Positions 17,284 to 25,926 of a stretch of DNA of 64,000 nt are shown piece by piece (the first letter of the stretch is position 1; each line of letters begins with the position of its first letter). The translations under genes and the position numbers were made by a program. The stretch comes from JACPDH01 sp041671505 (GTDB lineage: Bacteria; Acidobacteriota; Thermoanaerobaculia; Gp7-AA8): assembly GCA_041671505.1 (NCBI GenBank), contig JBAZBK010000002.1:248001-312000 (forward strand), in the 5' to 3' direction. Below the pieces are notes generated by a model. It did not search any database and had not been told where the DNA came from. It saw only the letters and a list, made by a program, of their open reading frames with translations.

Positions 17284-20200
17284 ATGGACCTGACGCCCGG
17301 AACCAAGTTCGCCCGCTATGAGATCCTCTCGCCGATCGGCGCGGGGGGGATGGGCCGCGTCTACCTCGCGCGAGACCCTCAGCTCCGGCGGCCGGTCGCG
17401 CTGAAGGTCCTCGGCAGCCACGTCGTGGCGAGCAGGGAGCACCGGGAGCGCCTCACGCGCGAGGCGCAGACCGCGTCGGCGCTGAACCACCCGAACATCC
17501 TCACGGTCTACGAGGTCGGCCAGGTCGACGACCACCCCTTCATCGCGACCGAGTTCGTCGAAGGGGTGACATTGCGCAGGCGCCTCGCCGCGCAGCCGCT
17601 CGAGGCGGGCGAGATCCTCGACATCGCCTCGCAGGTCGCGCGCGCCCTGTCGGCCGCCGAGTCGGCCGGCGTCGTCCACTGCGACATCAAGCCCGACAAC
17701 ATCATGCTGCGCAACGACGGCTACGTTAAGGTGCTCGACTTCGGTCTCGCTTTCGTGTGCGACCCTCTCAGCATCGAGGAGCTCTCGCAGCCTGGAGTCG
17801 TACGCGGAACGATCCAGTACATGTCGCCCGAGCAACTCCGCCTCGAGCAGCTCGACTCGCGGACCGACATCTGGAGCCTCGGCGTCGTTCTCTACGAGGC
17901 GCTCGCGGGAAGGCCCCCCTTCGAAGGAGGCACCGTCGGGGAGTTGATCGCCGCGATCCTGACCGCCGATCCGCGCCCGATCGCGTCGGTAACCGGACGG
18001 GACATCCCGGTACCGTTCGAGCGGATCGTCACCCGCTGCCTCGCGCGCGATCGCAACGCGCGATACCTCGACGTCAACGAGTTGATCTCCGACATCAAGC
18101 ACGCCTCGATCGAGCTTCAGGGCCTGCGCCACCTGGCGGTCGGCACCTCGGCGGCTTCCGCGGAAGTCGGAACCGACGACATCACGCTCTCGGCGAGCGA
18201 CTCCACGCTCGCTCGCGAGCTGCGGGCGCGCGACGCGAGCCCGCGGAGCGGAAACCTTCCCCTGGAGGTCACTCCGTTCATCGGCCGCGAGACCGAGCAG
18301 CGCGCCCTCGCGGCGCTCGTGCAGGGCAATGACATCAGGCTCGTGACGCTGACCGGCCCGGGCGGCACGGGGAAGACGCGCCTCGCGCTCCAGGTCGGGC
18401 GCGCGCTCTCGCCGGCGTTCCCCGACGGCGTCTGGATCGTCGACCTCTCGACGATCTCCGACGCGCGCCTCGTCCCATCGGCGATCGCGGCGGCGCTTCA
18501 GATCAACGAGGCGGGCGGCGCGTCGGTCACCGACCTCCTCATCGAGCAGCTCAAGGCACGCCGCCTGCTCCTGATCCTCGACAACTTCGAGCAGGTCACC
18601 GCGGCCGCGCCGGTGGTCAGCCGCCTGCTCGCCGAAGCGCCGGCGCTCCGCCTGTTCGTGACGAGCCGCACGCGCCTCCGCCTGGCGGGCGAGCAGGAGT
18701 TCCCGGTGCCGCCGCTCTCGATTCCCGACCCGTCGGAATCGAGGCTCGACGAGTTCGAGAGGCACTCGGCGGTCGCGCTCTTCGTCCAGCGTGCCTCCGC
18801 CGCGAAGCCCGACTTCGCACTTTCCGACGAGAACGCCGAGCAGATCGCCGCGATCTGCCGCCACCTCGACGGCCTTCCCCTCGCGATCGAGCTCGCTGCC
18901 GCGCGGATTCGCCTTCTGACCCCATCGGCGATGCTCTCGCGGCTCGAGAACCGCTTCTCGCTCCTCTCCGGGGGCCCGACCGACCGGCCCGACAGGCAGC
19001 GGACGATGTACGGCGCGATCGCCTGGGGACACAATCTTCTCGACGACACCGAACGGGCGCTCTTCGCACGCCTCTCCGTCTTCGCCGGAGGCTTCACGCT
19101 CGATGCGGCCGAAGATGTGTGCGGCTCGGGAGGCGACACGCTCGAGATCCTCTCCTCGCTCGTCGACAAGAGCTTCGTGCGGCAGGATGCGGCGAGCGAC
19201 GGCGAGCCGCGCTTCTCGCTCCTCGAGACGATCCGCGACTTCGGCCACGACCGGCTCGCGGAGGCGGGCGAAGTCGAGGCGACGCGCGAGAAGCACGCGC
19301 GGCACTTCGCGCGGCTGGCCCACCGCGCAGAAGAGGCGTCGAAGGAATCGCAGGTGGCGTGGCTCGACATCCTCGACCGGGAGCACCAGAACATGCGGCT
19401 CGCGCTCGAGTGGGCGATGGGGCAGAGCGACGCGCGGGAGGCCCTCCGGATCGCCGGATCGCTCTGGTGGTTCTGGTACCTGCGCGGGCACTACGCCGAA
19501 GGGCGGCGCTGGTTAGGGCGCTCGCTGGCGCGCGAGGCCGCGAAGGAGCTCCCCGTGCGGGCACGCGCGTTGACCGGGGCGGGGGTCATGGCGTTCCTGC
19601 AGTGCGACTATGCCGAAGCGGCGACGCTCCTCGAGGAGAGCGTCGACCTGTCGCGCCAGACCGGCGACCTCCGGAACCGGGCGCAAGCGCTGCAGTTCCT
19701 CGGCAGCGTCGCGCGCGAGCGAGGCGACTACGACCACGCGATCGACCTGCACCAGTTCGCGCTGACGCTCTTCGGCCAGCTCGGAGACGCGACGGGAGTC
19801 GCGCGCTCGCTCAATTACGTCGGCTTCTCATCGTGGCTCAAGCGCGACTTCGACCGCGCCGCGACAGTCTGCGGTGAGACACTCGCCACCTTCAATGCGT
19901 CGCAGGACGGCGAAGGGTCGTCGTGGTCGCTGCTCAATCTCGCGGCGGTCGCGCTCTATGAAGGGAACTACGAAAGCGGCATGAAGCTCGCGAAGCAGAG
20001 CCTCGCCGCGGCGCGCGAGGCGCGCTTCCAGGAAGGCATCGCCTGGGCGCTCGACATCCTCGGGCGAATCTCGCGCCGACGCGGAGATCGAGAGCGGGGC
20101 GAGGCATTCCTCCGTGTCAGCCTGGAGCATCACTTCGAGCTCGGCGACCGGTGGCGCACCGCGAGCGTGCTCGAGGCGATCGCCGGTTACGCCGTCGACC

Positions 20201-20415
20201 TCGGCGAGACCGAGCGCGCGGCGACCATCTTCGGCGCCGCCCGGGCGATCAGGGACCAGCTCGGCACGCCGGTGCCGCTGGCGGAGAAGGAGACGATCGA
20301 GGCCGACATCGCAACCCTCACCAGTGCGCTACCCGCCGCGGATCGCGAAGCGGCAGAGCTCCTCGGCCGGTCGATGCGGCTCGCGGATGCGGTGGCGTTC
20401 GCGCTGAGGCGGTAG
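17284..20415 (+). CDS. Ser/Thr protein kinase fused to a STAND-type ATPase and TPR region
   Basis: This 1043-residue soluble regulator has three parts. A kinase domain (about 12-280) has the Gly loop GAGGMGRVY, Lys41 in VALK, catalytic loop HCDIKPDN (132-139) and DFG (152-154). The HRD Arg is Cys133, so it is a non-RD kinase. An ATPase domain (about 320-700) has Walker A GPGGTGKT (Lys364), Walker B LLLILDNFEQ (Asp433) and the LPLAIELAAARI motif of NB-ARC/LuxR-type ATPases, ending in a winged-helix-like segment. TPR-like helices fill about 740-1000. The plan suggests ligand-gated oligomerisation controlling phosphorylation; targets are unknown. ATG at 17284 lies 12 nt after GGGAGG, a little far. 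A heptamer array begins 5 nt after the stop. Confidence 0.93.
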   Translation: MDLTPGTKFARYEILSPIGAGGMGRVYLARDPQLRRPVALKVLGSHVVASREHRERLTREAQTASALNHPNILTVYEVGQVDDHPFIATEFVEGVTLRRRLAAQPLEAGEILDIASQVARALSAAESAGVVHCDIKPDNIMLRNDGYVKVLDFGLAFVCDPLSIEELSQPGVVRGTIQYMSPEQLRLEQLDSRTDIWSLGVVLYEALAGRPPFEGGTVGELIAAILTADPRPIASVTGRDIPVPFERIVTRCLARDRNARYLDVNELISDIKHASIELQGLRHLAVGTSAASAEVGTDDITLSASDSTLARELRARDASPRSGNLPLEVTPFIGRETEQRALAALVQGNDIRLVTLTGPGGTGKTRLALQVGRALSPAFPDGVWIVDLSTISDARLVPSAIAAALQINEAGGASVTDLLIEQLKARRLLLILDNFEQVTAAAPVVSRLLAEAPALRLFVTSRTRLRLAGEQEFPVPPLSIPDPSESRLDEFERHSAVALFVQRASAAKPDFALSDENAEQIAAICRHLDGLPLAIELAAARIRLLTPSAMLSRLENRFSLLSGGPTDRPDRQRTMYGAIAWGHNLLDDTERALFARLSVFAGGFTLDAAEDVCGSGGDTLEILSSLVDKSFVRQDAASDGEPRFSLLETIRDFGHDRLAEAGEVEATREKHARHFARLAHRAEEASKESQVAWLDILDREHQNMRLALEWAMGQSDAREALRIAGSLWWFWYLRGHYAEGRRWLGRSLAREAAKELPVRARALTGAGVMAFLQCDYAEAATLLEESVDLSRQTGDLRNRAQALQFLGSVARERGDYDHAIDLHQFALTLFGQLGDATGVARSLNYVGFSSWLKRDFDRAATVCGETLATFNASQDGEGSSWSLLNLAAVALYEGNYESGMKLAKQSLAAAREARFQEGIAWALDILGRISRRRGDRERGEAFLRVSLEHHFELGDRWRTASVLEAIAGYAVDLGETERAATIFGAARAIRDQLGTPVPLAEKETIEADIATLTSALPAADREAAELLGRSMRLADAVAFALRR

Positions 20416-20420
20416 GAGTG

Positions 20421-20456
20421 GTTGCTGGTTGCTGGTTGTTAGTTGTTAGTTGTTAG
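20421..20456. repeat. GTTGTTA/GTTGCTG heptamer array after the kinase stop codon
   Basis: Five 7-bp units, the first two GTTGCTG and the rest GTTGTTA. The end GGCCAGCAAC is complementary to the GTTGCTGG at the start, so it can fold back. Confidence 0.85.
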
Positions 20457-20472
20457 GCCAGCAACTTCCAGG

Positions 20473-20657
20473 CTGTCATCCCGAGCGAAGCGAGGGATCT
20501 GCTAAACATTCACCTGACCGCTTCCTCACAGGGCGCTCGTGATCCGGAACCAGTCGCAACGTCGATCTGCCATCAGGGAAACGAACAGCTGAAGTCGTTT
20601 TGCAGATCCCTCGCTGCGCTCGGGATGACCAGAACCTCGCTTCGTTCGGGATGACAG
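20473..20657. repeat. GTCATCCCGAGCGAAGCGAGGG-type dispersed palindromic repeat
   Basis: Left copy 20473-20502 (CTGTCATCCCGAGCGAAGCG...) and right copy 20602-20629 (inverted) enclose about 100 bp, and a third partial inverted copy follows at 20635-20657. This motif is a widespread intergenic repeat in several bacterial phyla and is a common source of spurious ORFs. Confidence 0.8.
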
Positions 20658-20669
20658 GCTCCGGGCGTT

Positions 20670-21326
20670 TCAACCGATCCGAAGTTCGAGCGCCGCGCGG
20701 ATCATGCGTTGCACCGGCTCTTCCGCTTCCTGATATGCACGCTGCCAGCTCTCGATCTCGTCGGTATCGAAGTCGTTCGGGAACGAGAGACCGTCTCGCG
20801 GTTGTGAAAGTGCCGAGGCGCTGGTCTTGTCCCACCGCCCGCTCTTCCAGCGATACTCCTGAAACCCCGACGGCACGATCGTCTTCGCCGGCTCCTCGAC
20901 AGCCGAAAGAAACGGCGCCGCCATGAAGGGAATCGACGCCGCGGACGCCTTCGACGCGGGATCGAGCGGAAGGTACGGGAACAGCGCGGCCACGACCCGC
21001 CGGAGATGGCGATCGAGCGCCGTGCGGACGTTCTTCAACGATTCCGGATTGCCGTCGCCGAACTGAAGCCCGGAGTGGTAGAACTTCTCTCCTCCGGCCA
21101 GCTTCAACTCCGACCATACGATTTTCACCTGCAGCGCGATCTGAAGACCCTCCCAGCGGAACGTCAGCGGCATCGCCGTTCCGATCGCAAGCCGCGGCAG
21201 GTGCTCGAAGCGACAGCCGAGCGTGGCGATCTCGCCGATCCGGCCGGGATTGTCGGCCAGCATCCCTTCGAGCTGAGGCTCGATGAGGATCCGTTCCGCG
21301 ACACGTCTCTGCAGACTATCCGTCAT
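20670..21326 (-). CDS. PilZ-like domain protein
   Basis: The 218-residue soluble protein has an N-terminal half of PilZ type (RIGEIATLGCRFEH, then beta strands with PLTFRWEGLQIALQVKIVW and HSGLQFGD near residue 85-90), followed by a helical, poorly conserved C-terminal half ending in a polar helix. PilZ domains bind cyclic di-GMP through RxxxR and DxSxxG motifs; here an Arg-rich start (RRVAERILIEP) and GEIATLGC stand in their place, so ligand binding is doubtful. The start at 21326 lacks a ribosome site but has TAGAAT 8 nt upstream, suggesting a leaderless mRNA. Confidence 0.75.
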   Translation of the reverse strand: MTDSLQRRVAERILIEPQLEGMLADNPGRIGEIATLGCRFEHLPRLAIGTAMPLTFRWEGLQIALQVKIVWSELKLAGGEKFYHSGLQFGDGNPESLKNVRTALDRHLRRVVAALFPYLPLDPASKASAASIPFMAAPFLSAVEEPAKTIVPSGFQEYRWKSGRWDKTSASALSQPRDGLSFPNDFDTDEIESWQRAYQEAEEPVQRMIRAALELRIG

Positions 21327-21334
21327 CGGCGCGG

Positions 21335-21340
21335 ATTCTA
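21335..21340 (-). promoter_or_regulatory. -10-like box TAGAAT 8 nt before an ATG start (leaderless candidate)
   Basis: TAGAAT on the minus strand lies 8 nt upstream of the PilZ-like gene start with no purine-rich ribosome site between. Confidence 0.45.
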
Positions 21341-21389
21341 GCGCGAAGCGGTGGCGAAAGACATTTCGGATTTCGAGATCCGAAATCCC

Positions 21390-24300
21390 CTAGTTTCCCG
21401 TGAACGCGTTCGTGTCGAACGCGCCGCACGCGCTTCCCGGCAGTTTCTCGTACGACTTCTTCTTTCCGGTGAAGGTGTCGGTCACCGTGATCGTGTACTC
21501 GAAATCGGTGAGGCCACTGAAGAAGACCCAGTAGAAGCCGTTGAAGCCACGCGCGTCGACCAGCTTGACGAACACCTCGGGATTCGTCGGGTTTCCGGTG
21601 AGCGCCGGAATCGAGAAGTCGCCGAAGAGCGCGTTCTGCGGAATCGACTGCCCCGCCCCGGTCACTCCGGTGCGCTGGTCGCGCGCCGTCAGCGTCACGC
21701 GGAAGCGGCTGTTCGAGAGGCAGAGCCGGTCCGTCCCGGCGGCGCAGACCGTCGGCGCCTCGGTCGTGAGCGGCGTGCCGTCGACCTCGCCGGCGCACGT
21801 CTCCGGCGTCACGCCGGCGCCGACGTCGAAGCCGCCGTTCGACGTGCCACCCGCCTTCGAATAGATCTTCGTTCCACCCGTCTGCGTGTCCTTCACGGTC
21901 AGCGTGTACTCGAGGTCGGTCAGGCCGCCGAAGAAGGTCCAGAAGTTGCCGTTCACGGAACGCCCGTCGAGCATCTTCACGAAGACCTCGGGGTTGTTCG
22001 GGTCACCCGTGAAGGTGGGGAGCGAGTAGAAGCCGAAGATGTCGTTCTGCGCGAGCGGCATTCCGGTACCAGTCTTGCCCGTGCGGTGGTCGCGCACTGC
22101 GAGACTGAGCTGGAACCGGCCTCCAAGGGCGCATAGCGCGCCCGCGGGGCACGACGGCTGCACCGTTACCGTCGCAGCCGTGCTGTTCGCCTGCCCGCAT
22201 CCGTTCGAGATGCGCACCCAGTAACTCTTCGTCTGCGCAAGCGTGCCGGTATCGAACGACGCAGAGTTCGAGCCGACCGGCTGCGCGGTGTTTCCACTCG
22301 TCCCGACGTACCACTGATAGCCGAGCGAGGTGCCGGTCGCGGTGACGGTGAGCGTCGTCGACTCGCCCTCGTTGATCGTCTTCGACTGCGGCTGCACGGT
22401 GATCAGCGGCTGCACGCACGATGCCTGCACCGTGACCGTCGCCGTGCGGCTGTCCGCGGTCTTCGAGCCGCCGCAGGTGTTGCCCACGCGGACCCAGAAC
22501 TGCGTCGTCGACGTGAGGTTGCCGGTGGCGAGACTCGACGTGGTCTTTCCAGTCAATTTGTTCGTCGTGTTGCCGCTCACGCCGCGGTACCACTGGTAGG
22601 TCTTGGTCCCGCTGCCCGACGCGGTGACGCTGAGCGTCGTGCCGGTTCCGGAGATCACCGTGGCATCCTGCGGCTCGTTCGCGATAGCGACCGGCGTGCA
22701 GATCGACACTGTGGCCGTGGCGCTGTTCGCGACGCTGTCAGGGTCGCAGTCTGTGCGTGTGACCCGAGCCCAGAAGCTCACTGACTGAGTGAGCGCTCCG
22801 GTATTGATCGAGCTCGACGTCGCACCGGTGACGGGATCGGCCGTGCCTGGCGAGTTGCCGCGGTACCACTGGTAGGCATAGGTACCACCCGCCGCCACGA
22901 CGACCGACAGCGTCGTGCCAGTCCCCGACGGGATCGATACAGACTGCGGTTGCTGCATGATCGATGCACTGCAGGTCACCGTGACCGTGGCGGTGTTGCT
23001 GTTCACCGTGTTCGCGCCGCTGCAGTTTGTGATCCGGACCCAGTAACTCGTCGTCGTGTTGAGCGTGCCGGTATTGAAGCTCGCCGAGTTCGTTCCGACG
23101 GGCGTTGACGTATCTCCCGAGTTGCCCCGATACCACCGGTAGGTGAACGGGCCCGAGCCGGCCGCCGTCACCGAGAGCGTCTTCGACGTGCCTGACGAAA
23201 TCGAGGAGGACTGAGGCTGCGCGCTGATCGAGACCGGTGTGCAAACCGAGGAGAGGATTCGCCAGGCGACGGAGCTGTTTTGGCGTCTGGCCGGAGTACT
23301 GAGGAGTGTGATCACGTACTGACTGCCCAGGAAGGTCGTCGCGCTCCCGTCACCGTAGACCTCGTTCGCTCCCTGCAGATCCCATGTCTGCAAGACACCG
23401 TTAAGGCCGCCGATTACCGAAGAGTTCATGACTGCGCTTCCCGAGCAAGGAAGCGGCAGCGCGCACGCTGCATTGTCGGCGTTGACGTTCGAATGTCGGT
23501 AACCGAGCGTGTGCCCGACCTCGTGCGTGATCGTGGTGTTGAGATTTGACTGGCCCAGGTTCGCCGAGCTCACGCCGTTGTTGACCACCACGTCCGCGTA
23601 GTCAATCGCTCGGTATGTTTCTCCGTTGACCATGTGCTGCGCGCAGGGATTGCATCCGTAGAACGCCGTTCCGACCACACCCGGACAGCAACTACCCGAA
23701 ACCACGTTGTTCGGATCGTCGGGGATGATCCGATCCTCACCGTCGTTACCGATCGCGTTGCCGCCCGCGTTCGTCCCGCTGACCGTGTATCCGATCGAAC
23801 CGGCTGACGACCACTGGCTCATCGCGATGTTCGACGCGCCGGCGAGGTCGAGATCGAGCACCCTCGGCGTCACCTCGGGCGAACTTCCGGGCGCAGTCAC
23901 CTTCGCACTCCCGGTCCCGTCGACGAAGTAACGTCCGTCGGCTGTCGTTCCTCTGCTGATGTCGCGCACGAACTGGAGAAACGGCGCCTCGAGGCGCGGA
24001 CGATCGACAAACTCCGTCCCGTCCTGTTTGATCGTTTCCGAGGCGCCATCCGCTCTCTCGAAAATGTGATTGCCCTTCGCGTCGACGCTCGACGCGAACT
24101 GTCCGAAGCCGAGATCAAACGTCGCCCAGCGCATCGAATCTTCGTGGCTGAGGAACACGAGATATCGTGAACCGACCCCATATCGGGGCGCTCCCGACAT
24201 CACCAGCTCGGCGTCGCCGACTCGCCCACCGTACTCGACGACCTCGACGATCTCACCCGCAGCGAACTGCCCCTTCAGCGATTCTTCCACGCGAAGCCGG

Positions 24301-24482
24301 TAGACGGTCTCGATGAGACCCCGCTCCCCTACTCGCGAGAACGCTTCGACGGCAGATCCGAGGACGACGCCATCCGCCCTTGCGATCATCGCTTCGTCGG
24401 GTCGCGCAATGACCGTGGCGGCTCCAGCCAGCGGCCCGATGGCGAGCATCAGCAGTGCGATCAGGAGAGAGCGGGTCTTCAT
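21390..24482 (-). CDS. Secreted zinc metalloprotease-like protein with Ig-type repeats and duplicated C-terminal domain
   Basis: The 1030-residue product has a signal peptide (about 1-21), an N-terminal domain to about residue 170, and a metzincin-like catalytic region with HEVGHTLGYRH near residue 325, the HExxHxxGxxH zinc site of matrixin/pappalysin-type proteases. Four Ig-like repeats follow, each with QPQS...ISSGT, LSVTAxGS, YxWYRGxSG and the SYWVRxTN strand; each next begins with a Cys. Two copies of a about 110-residue module end the protein (DQRTGxTGxG, NPEVFVKxxDxR, FxxGLTDxEYTxTVxDT). That module is frequent at C-termini of secreted acidobacterial proteins, an observation from memory. 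GAGGA precedes the ATG by 6 nt. Confidence 0.88.
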   Translation of the reverse strand: MKTRSLLIALLMLAIGPLAGAATVIARPDEAMIARADGVVLGSAVEAFSRVGERGLIETVYRLRVEESLKGQFAAGEIVEVVEYGGRVGDAELVMSGAPRYGVGSRYLVFLSHEDSMRWATFDLGFGQFASSVDAKGNHIFERADGASETIKQDGTEFVDRPRLEAPFLQFVRDISRGTTADGRYFVDGTGSAKVTAPGSSPEVTPRVLDLDLAGASNIAMSQWSSAGSIGYTVSGTNAGGNAIGNDGEDRIIPDDPNNVVSGSCCPGVVGTAFYGCNPCAQHMVNGETYRAIDYADVVVNNGVSSANLGQSNLNTTITHEVGHTLGYRHSNVNADNAACALPLPCSGSAVMNSSVIGGLNGVLQTWDLQGANEVYGDGSATTFLGSQYVITLLSTPARRQNSSVAWRILSSVCTPVSISAQPQSSSISSGTSKTLSVTAAGSGPFTYRWYRGNSGDTSTPVGTNSASFNTGTLNTTTSYWVRITNCSGANTVNSNTATVTVTCSASIMQQPQSVSIPSGTGTTLSVVVAAGGTYAYQWYRGNSPGTADPVTGATSSSINTGALTQSVSFWARVTRTDCDPDSVANSATATVSICTPVAIANEPQDATVISGTGTTLSVTASGSGTKTYQWYRGVSGNTTNKLTGKTTSSLATGNLTSTTQFWVRVGNTCGGSKTADSRTATVTVQASCVQPLITVQPQSKTINEGESTTLTVTATGTSLGYQWYVGTSGNTAQPVGSNSASFDTGTLAQTKSYWVRISNGCGQANSTAATVTVQPSCPAGALCALGGRFQLSLAVRDHRTGKTGTGMPLAQNDIFGFYSLPTFTGDPNNPEVFVKMLDGRSVNGNFWTFFGGLTDLEYTLTVKDTQTGGTKIYSKAGGTSNGGFDVGAGVTPETCAGEVDGTPLTTEAPTVCAAGTDRLCLSNSRFRVTLTARDQRTGVTGAGQSIPQNALFGDFSIPALTGNPTNPEVFVKLVDARGFNGFYWVFFSGLTDFEYTITVTDTFTGKKKSYEKLPGSACGAFDTNAFTGN

Positions 24483-24670
24483 GGATGGTCCTCGTTCGCC
24501 GACCGCCACACCGCGGTGTCGTTTCGAGCAACTACACCTCCGGCGTGGTACCCCGGCCATTGATTGAACGAATATAGAAGTGACACCACCCGGAACCGTG
24601 AGAGGGCTCACGAAATTTGCAGGTTCCGGACGGCACCTATCCAAGGTGGGGAGCGCCGGACTTGGCAATC

Positions 24671-24982
24671 TCAGCGCACGATCGGGCCGTCCACGCCGGG
24701 AGGCGCCTGCTGCGAAATCGACGGGGCTGTGATCTTTCTGAAGAAGAAGACGACGCCGATCACGCCGACGACGGCGGCGACCCAGCTCATGATCATTCCG
24801 GTGCGGCCGAAGAGGTCGGGGTGCTTGAAGAGGTTGAACAACACGACGCCGGACACCGCGCCGAAGAGGAGCATCCGGACGAAGTAGAAGATCTTCAGCT
24901 GTTTTCCGCGGCGGATCGAGTCGCTCCAGAGCAGCCAGAGCATCACCGTCAGCGCGGCGAGCGGCATCATCTCGATCGGCAT
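24671..24982 (-). CDS. Small membrane protein, function unknown, coupled to the Sec-containing Spx/ArsC-like gene
   Basis: The 103-residue product has three predicted membrane segments (about 5-17, 31-49 and 61-81) separated by short charged loops, and a polar Pro-rich C-terminus (APPGVDGPIVR). Its ATG overlaps the stop codon of the upstream Spx/ArsC-like gene by one base (TGATG), so the two are translationally coupled and probably work together. A longer frame to 25195 exists only because it shadows the upstream gene. I do not recognise the family. Confidence 0.75.
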   Translation of the reverse strand: MPIEMMPLAALTVMLWLLWSDSIRRGKQLKIFYFVRMLLFGAVSGVVLFNLFKHPDLFGRTGMIMSWVAAVVGVIGVVFFFRKITAPSISQQAPPGVDGPIVR

Positions 24983-25329
24983 CACGGGCCGGTCACCTCG
25001 TCGTAGGCATCCTCGTCGTAGCCGAAGACGACCGAGCGGCCCTTCACGACGACGGGACGCCGAAGCAGGTTCACATCCTGCATCATCAGGTCGATCGCCT
25101 CGCGCTTCGTCAGCGTCCGCGTGCTCAGGCCGAGCTCCTTGTACTTCGGGCTGCGCTTGTTGAGCGCCGCATCGAGGTTCTTCTCGTTGATCCACGCCTC
25201 GAGCTGCGCGCGCGTTGGTGCATCCTTCGCCAGATCGTGCTTCTCGAGCTCCACGTCCTTACCATCCAGGTAAGCAACTGCCTTGCGGCAGGACGTTCAG
25301 CTCGGTTTCAGGTACATCGTGATCTTCAT
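24982..25329 (-). CDS. Spx/ArsC-family thioredoxin-fold protein, probable selenoprotein (in-frame TGA at codon 11)
   Basis: Translated straight through, the 115-residue product starts MKITMYLKPSUTSCRKAVAY, where U is TGA at 25297-25299. Spx and ArsC-like proteins have PSCTSCRKA at this spot, so the TGA replaces the first redox Cys of CxxC, giving Sec11-x-x-Cys14. The rest matches the family: LEKHDLAKDAPTR, KRSPKYKELGL, LLRRPVVVKGRSVVFGYDED. ATG at 25329 has GAGGAG 6 nt upstream, ideal. A hairpin follows the TGA (see the SECIS feature). A conventional gene caller would start at GTG 25254 and lose the active site. It lies between a BFD-type [2Fe-2S] gene and a coupled membrane gene. The substrate (arsenate, a disulfide or other) is unknown. 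Confidence 0.9.
25253..25296 (-). promoter_or_regulatory. Candidate bacterial SECIS element of the Spx/ArsC-like gene
   Basis: Directly after the TGA the RNA can form an outer stem ACGUCC / GGACGU (25291-25296 with 25253-25258), a small GCAA-tetraloop hairpin (UGCC-GCAA-GGCA) and a 6-bp apical hairpin CUUACC-UGGAU-GGUAAG (25258-25274). The apical loop starts 29 nt after the TGA and has G among its first two bases, as in the bacterial SECIS consensus (loop 16-37 nt from UGA). Confidence 0.7.
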
Positions 25330-25345
25330 GAATTGCTCCTCGTGA

Positions 25346-25454
25346 GAATTGCAGATTGAAACTTGAAAAAGGGGCGGGCCGCTGTAAAGCACCGTGAACC
25401 AAGAGACTCTACCGATTGTCCCATTTTTCAATTTTCAATTTTCAATTTTCAATT
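25346..25454. repeat. TTGAAAA / TTTTCAA heptamer inverted pair
   Basis: Left arm 25346-25372 (degenerate GAATTGC, AGATTGA, AACTTGA, AAAAG) and right arm 25420-25454 (four exact TTTTCAA units) are inverted copies with a 47-bp loop. The right arm lies 11 nt from the stop codon of the BFD-type gene. Confidence 0.85.
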
Positions 25455-25465
25455 CGCCGAAGGCG

Positions 25466-25762
25466 TCACTTCTCCCACCACGGCTTCTCTCCCCCGTCCG
25501 CGGCCGGCTTCGGCGCGGCGGGAGCCGGCTTTCCGTGAATCTCGTCGATGACCTGCTGGATGTAGGGAGTGCAGGAGCCGCCGCAGTAACCGGTCGTCGC
25601 GGTCGTCTTCGCCGCGACCTTCGCGATCGTATTCGCCCCTTCGCGGATCACCCGTTCGAGCGTCTTGTACTTCACGTTGTTGCAGCGGCAGACCGTCTTG
25701 AGCCCCCGGATCGCCGGGTGGAGCTCGTTCAGGTGCTCGCGATCGTCGTCGTCCATTGCCAT
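25466..25762 (-). CDS. BFD-like [2Fe-2S] domain protein
   Basis: The 98-residue cytoplasmic protein has the BFD-type [2Fe-2S] pattern: VCRCNNV (Cys25, Cys27), then an Ile/Gly helix (IREGANTIAKV), and TGYCGGSCTPYIQQVI (Cys60, Cys64). The last pair is C-x3-C rather than the usual C-x2-C. Domains of this type (PF04324) occur in bacterioferritin-associated ferredoxin and as electron-transfer modules. The N-terminus is acidic (MDDDDREHLNELH) and the C-terminus Pro/Lys rich. It is the first gene of a possible redox unit with the Sec-containing Spx/ArsC-like gene 136 bp downstream. ATG at 25756 is an alternative start. Confidence 0.8.
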   Translation of the reverse strand: MAMDDDDREHLNELHPAIRGLKTVCRCNNVKYKTLERVIREGANTIAKVAAKTTATTGYCGGSCTPYIQQVIDEIHGKPAPAAPKPAADGGEKPWWEK

Positions 25763-25810
25763 GCCGAACGGGCAGAACAGGGTCGAGTGGCGGGGGCTTC
25801 CCTGGAATCA

Positions 25811-25925
25811 AGGCGAGAGGCCAAAGGCGAGAGGCGATGAGCCGGCAAGGGACCGGTCGGTGCCGGAGCGGGCGGACCGTAGCGCCCGTCTGCTCGTCGC
25901 CTCTCGCCTCTCGCCGATCGCCCGC
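25811..25925. repeat. AGGCGAG heptamer inverted pair
   Basis: Left arm 25811-25842 (AGGCGAG, AGGCCAA, AGGCGAG, AGGCGAT, GAGC) and right arm 25891-25925 (GCTCGTCGCCTCTCGCCTC...) are complementary, with a 48-bp loop. The right arm touches the epimerase stop codon (TAA at 25927). Confidence 0.85.
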
Positions 25926-25926
25926 C

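Noticed and set aside
16771..19491. 906-codon minus-strand frame over the kinase gene
   Set aside because: Antisense shadow of the kinase-ATPase gene in GC-rich DNA; no motifs and very high Arg/Glu/Asp content.
24671..25195. 174-codon version of the small membrane protein
   Set aside because: The first 71 codons overlap the Spx/ArsC-like gene in another frame; the ATG at 24982 coupled to that gene's stop is more plausible.
25297..25299. Reading the TGA as a pseudogene-making nonsense mutation of the Spx/ArsC-like gene
   Set aside because: The TGA lies exactly at the redox Cys, a SECIS-like hairpin follows, and the rest of the frame is intact; a second such gene exists in the window.
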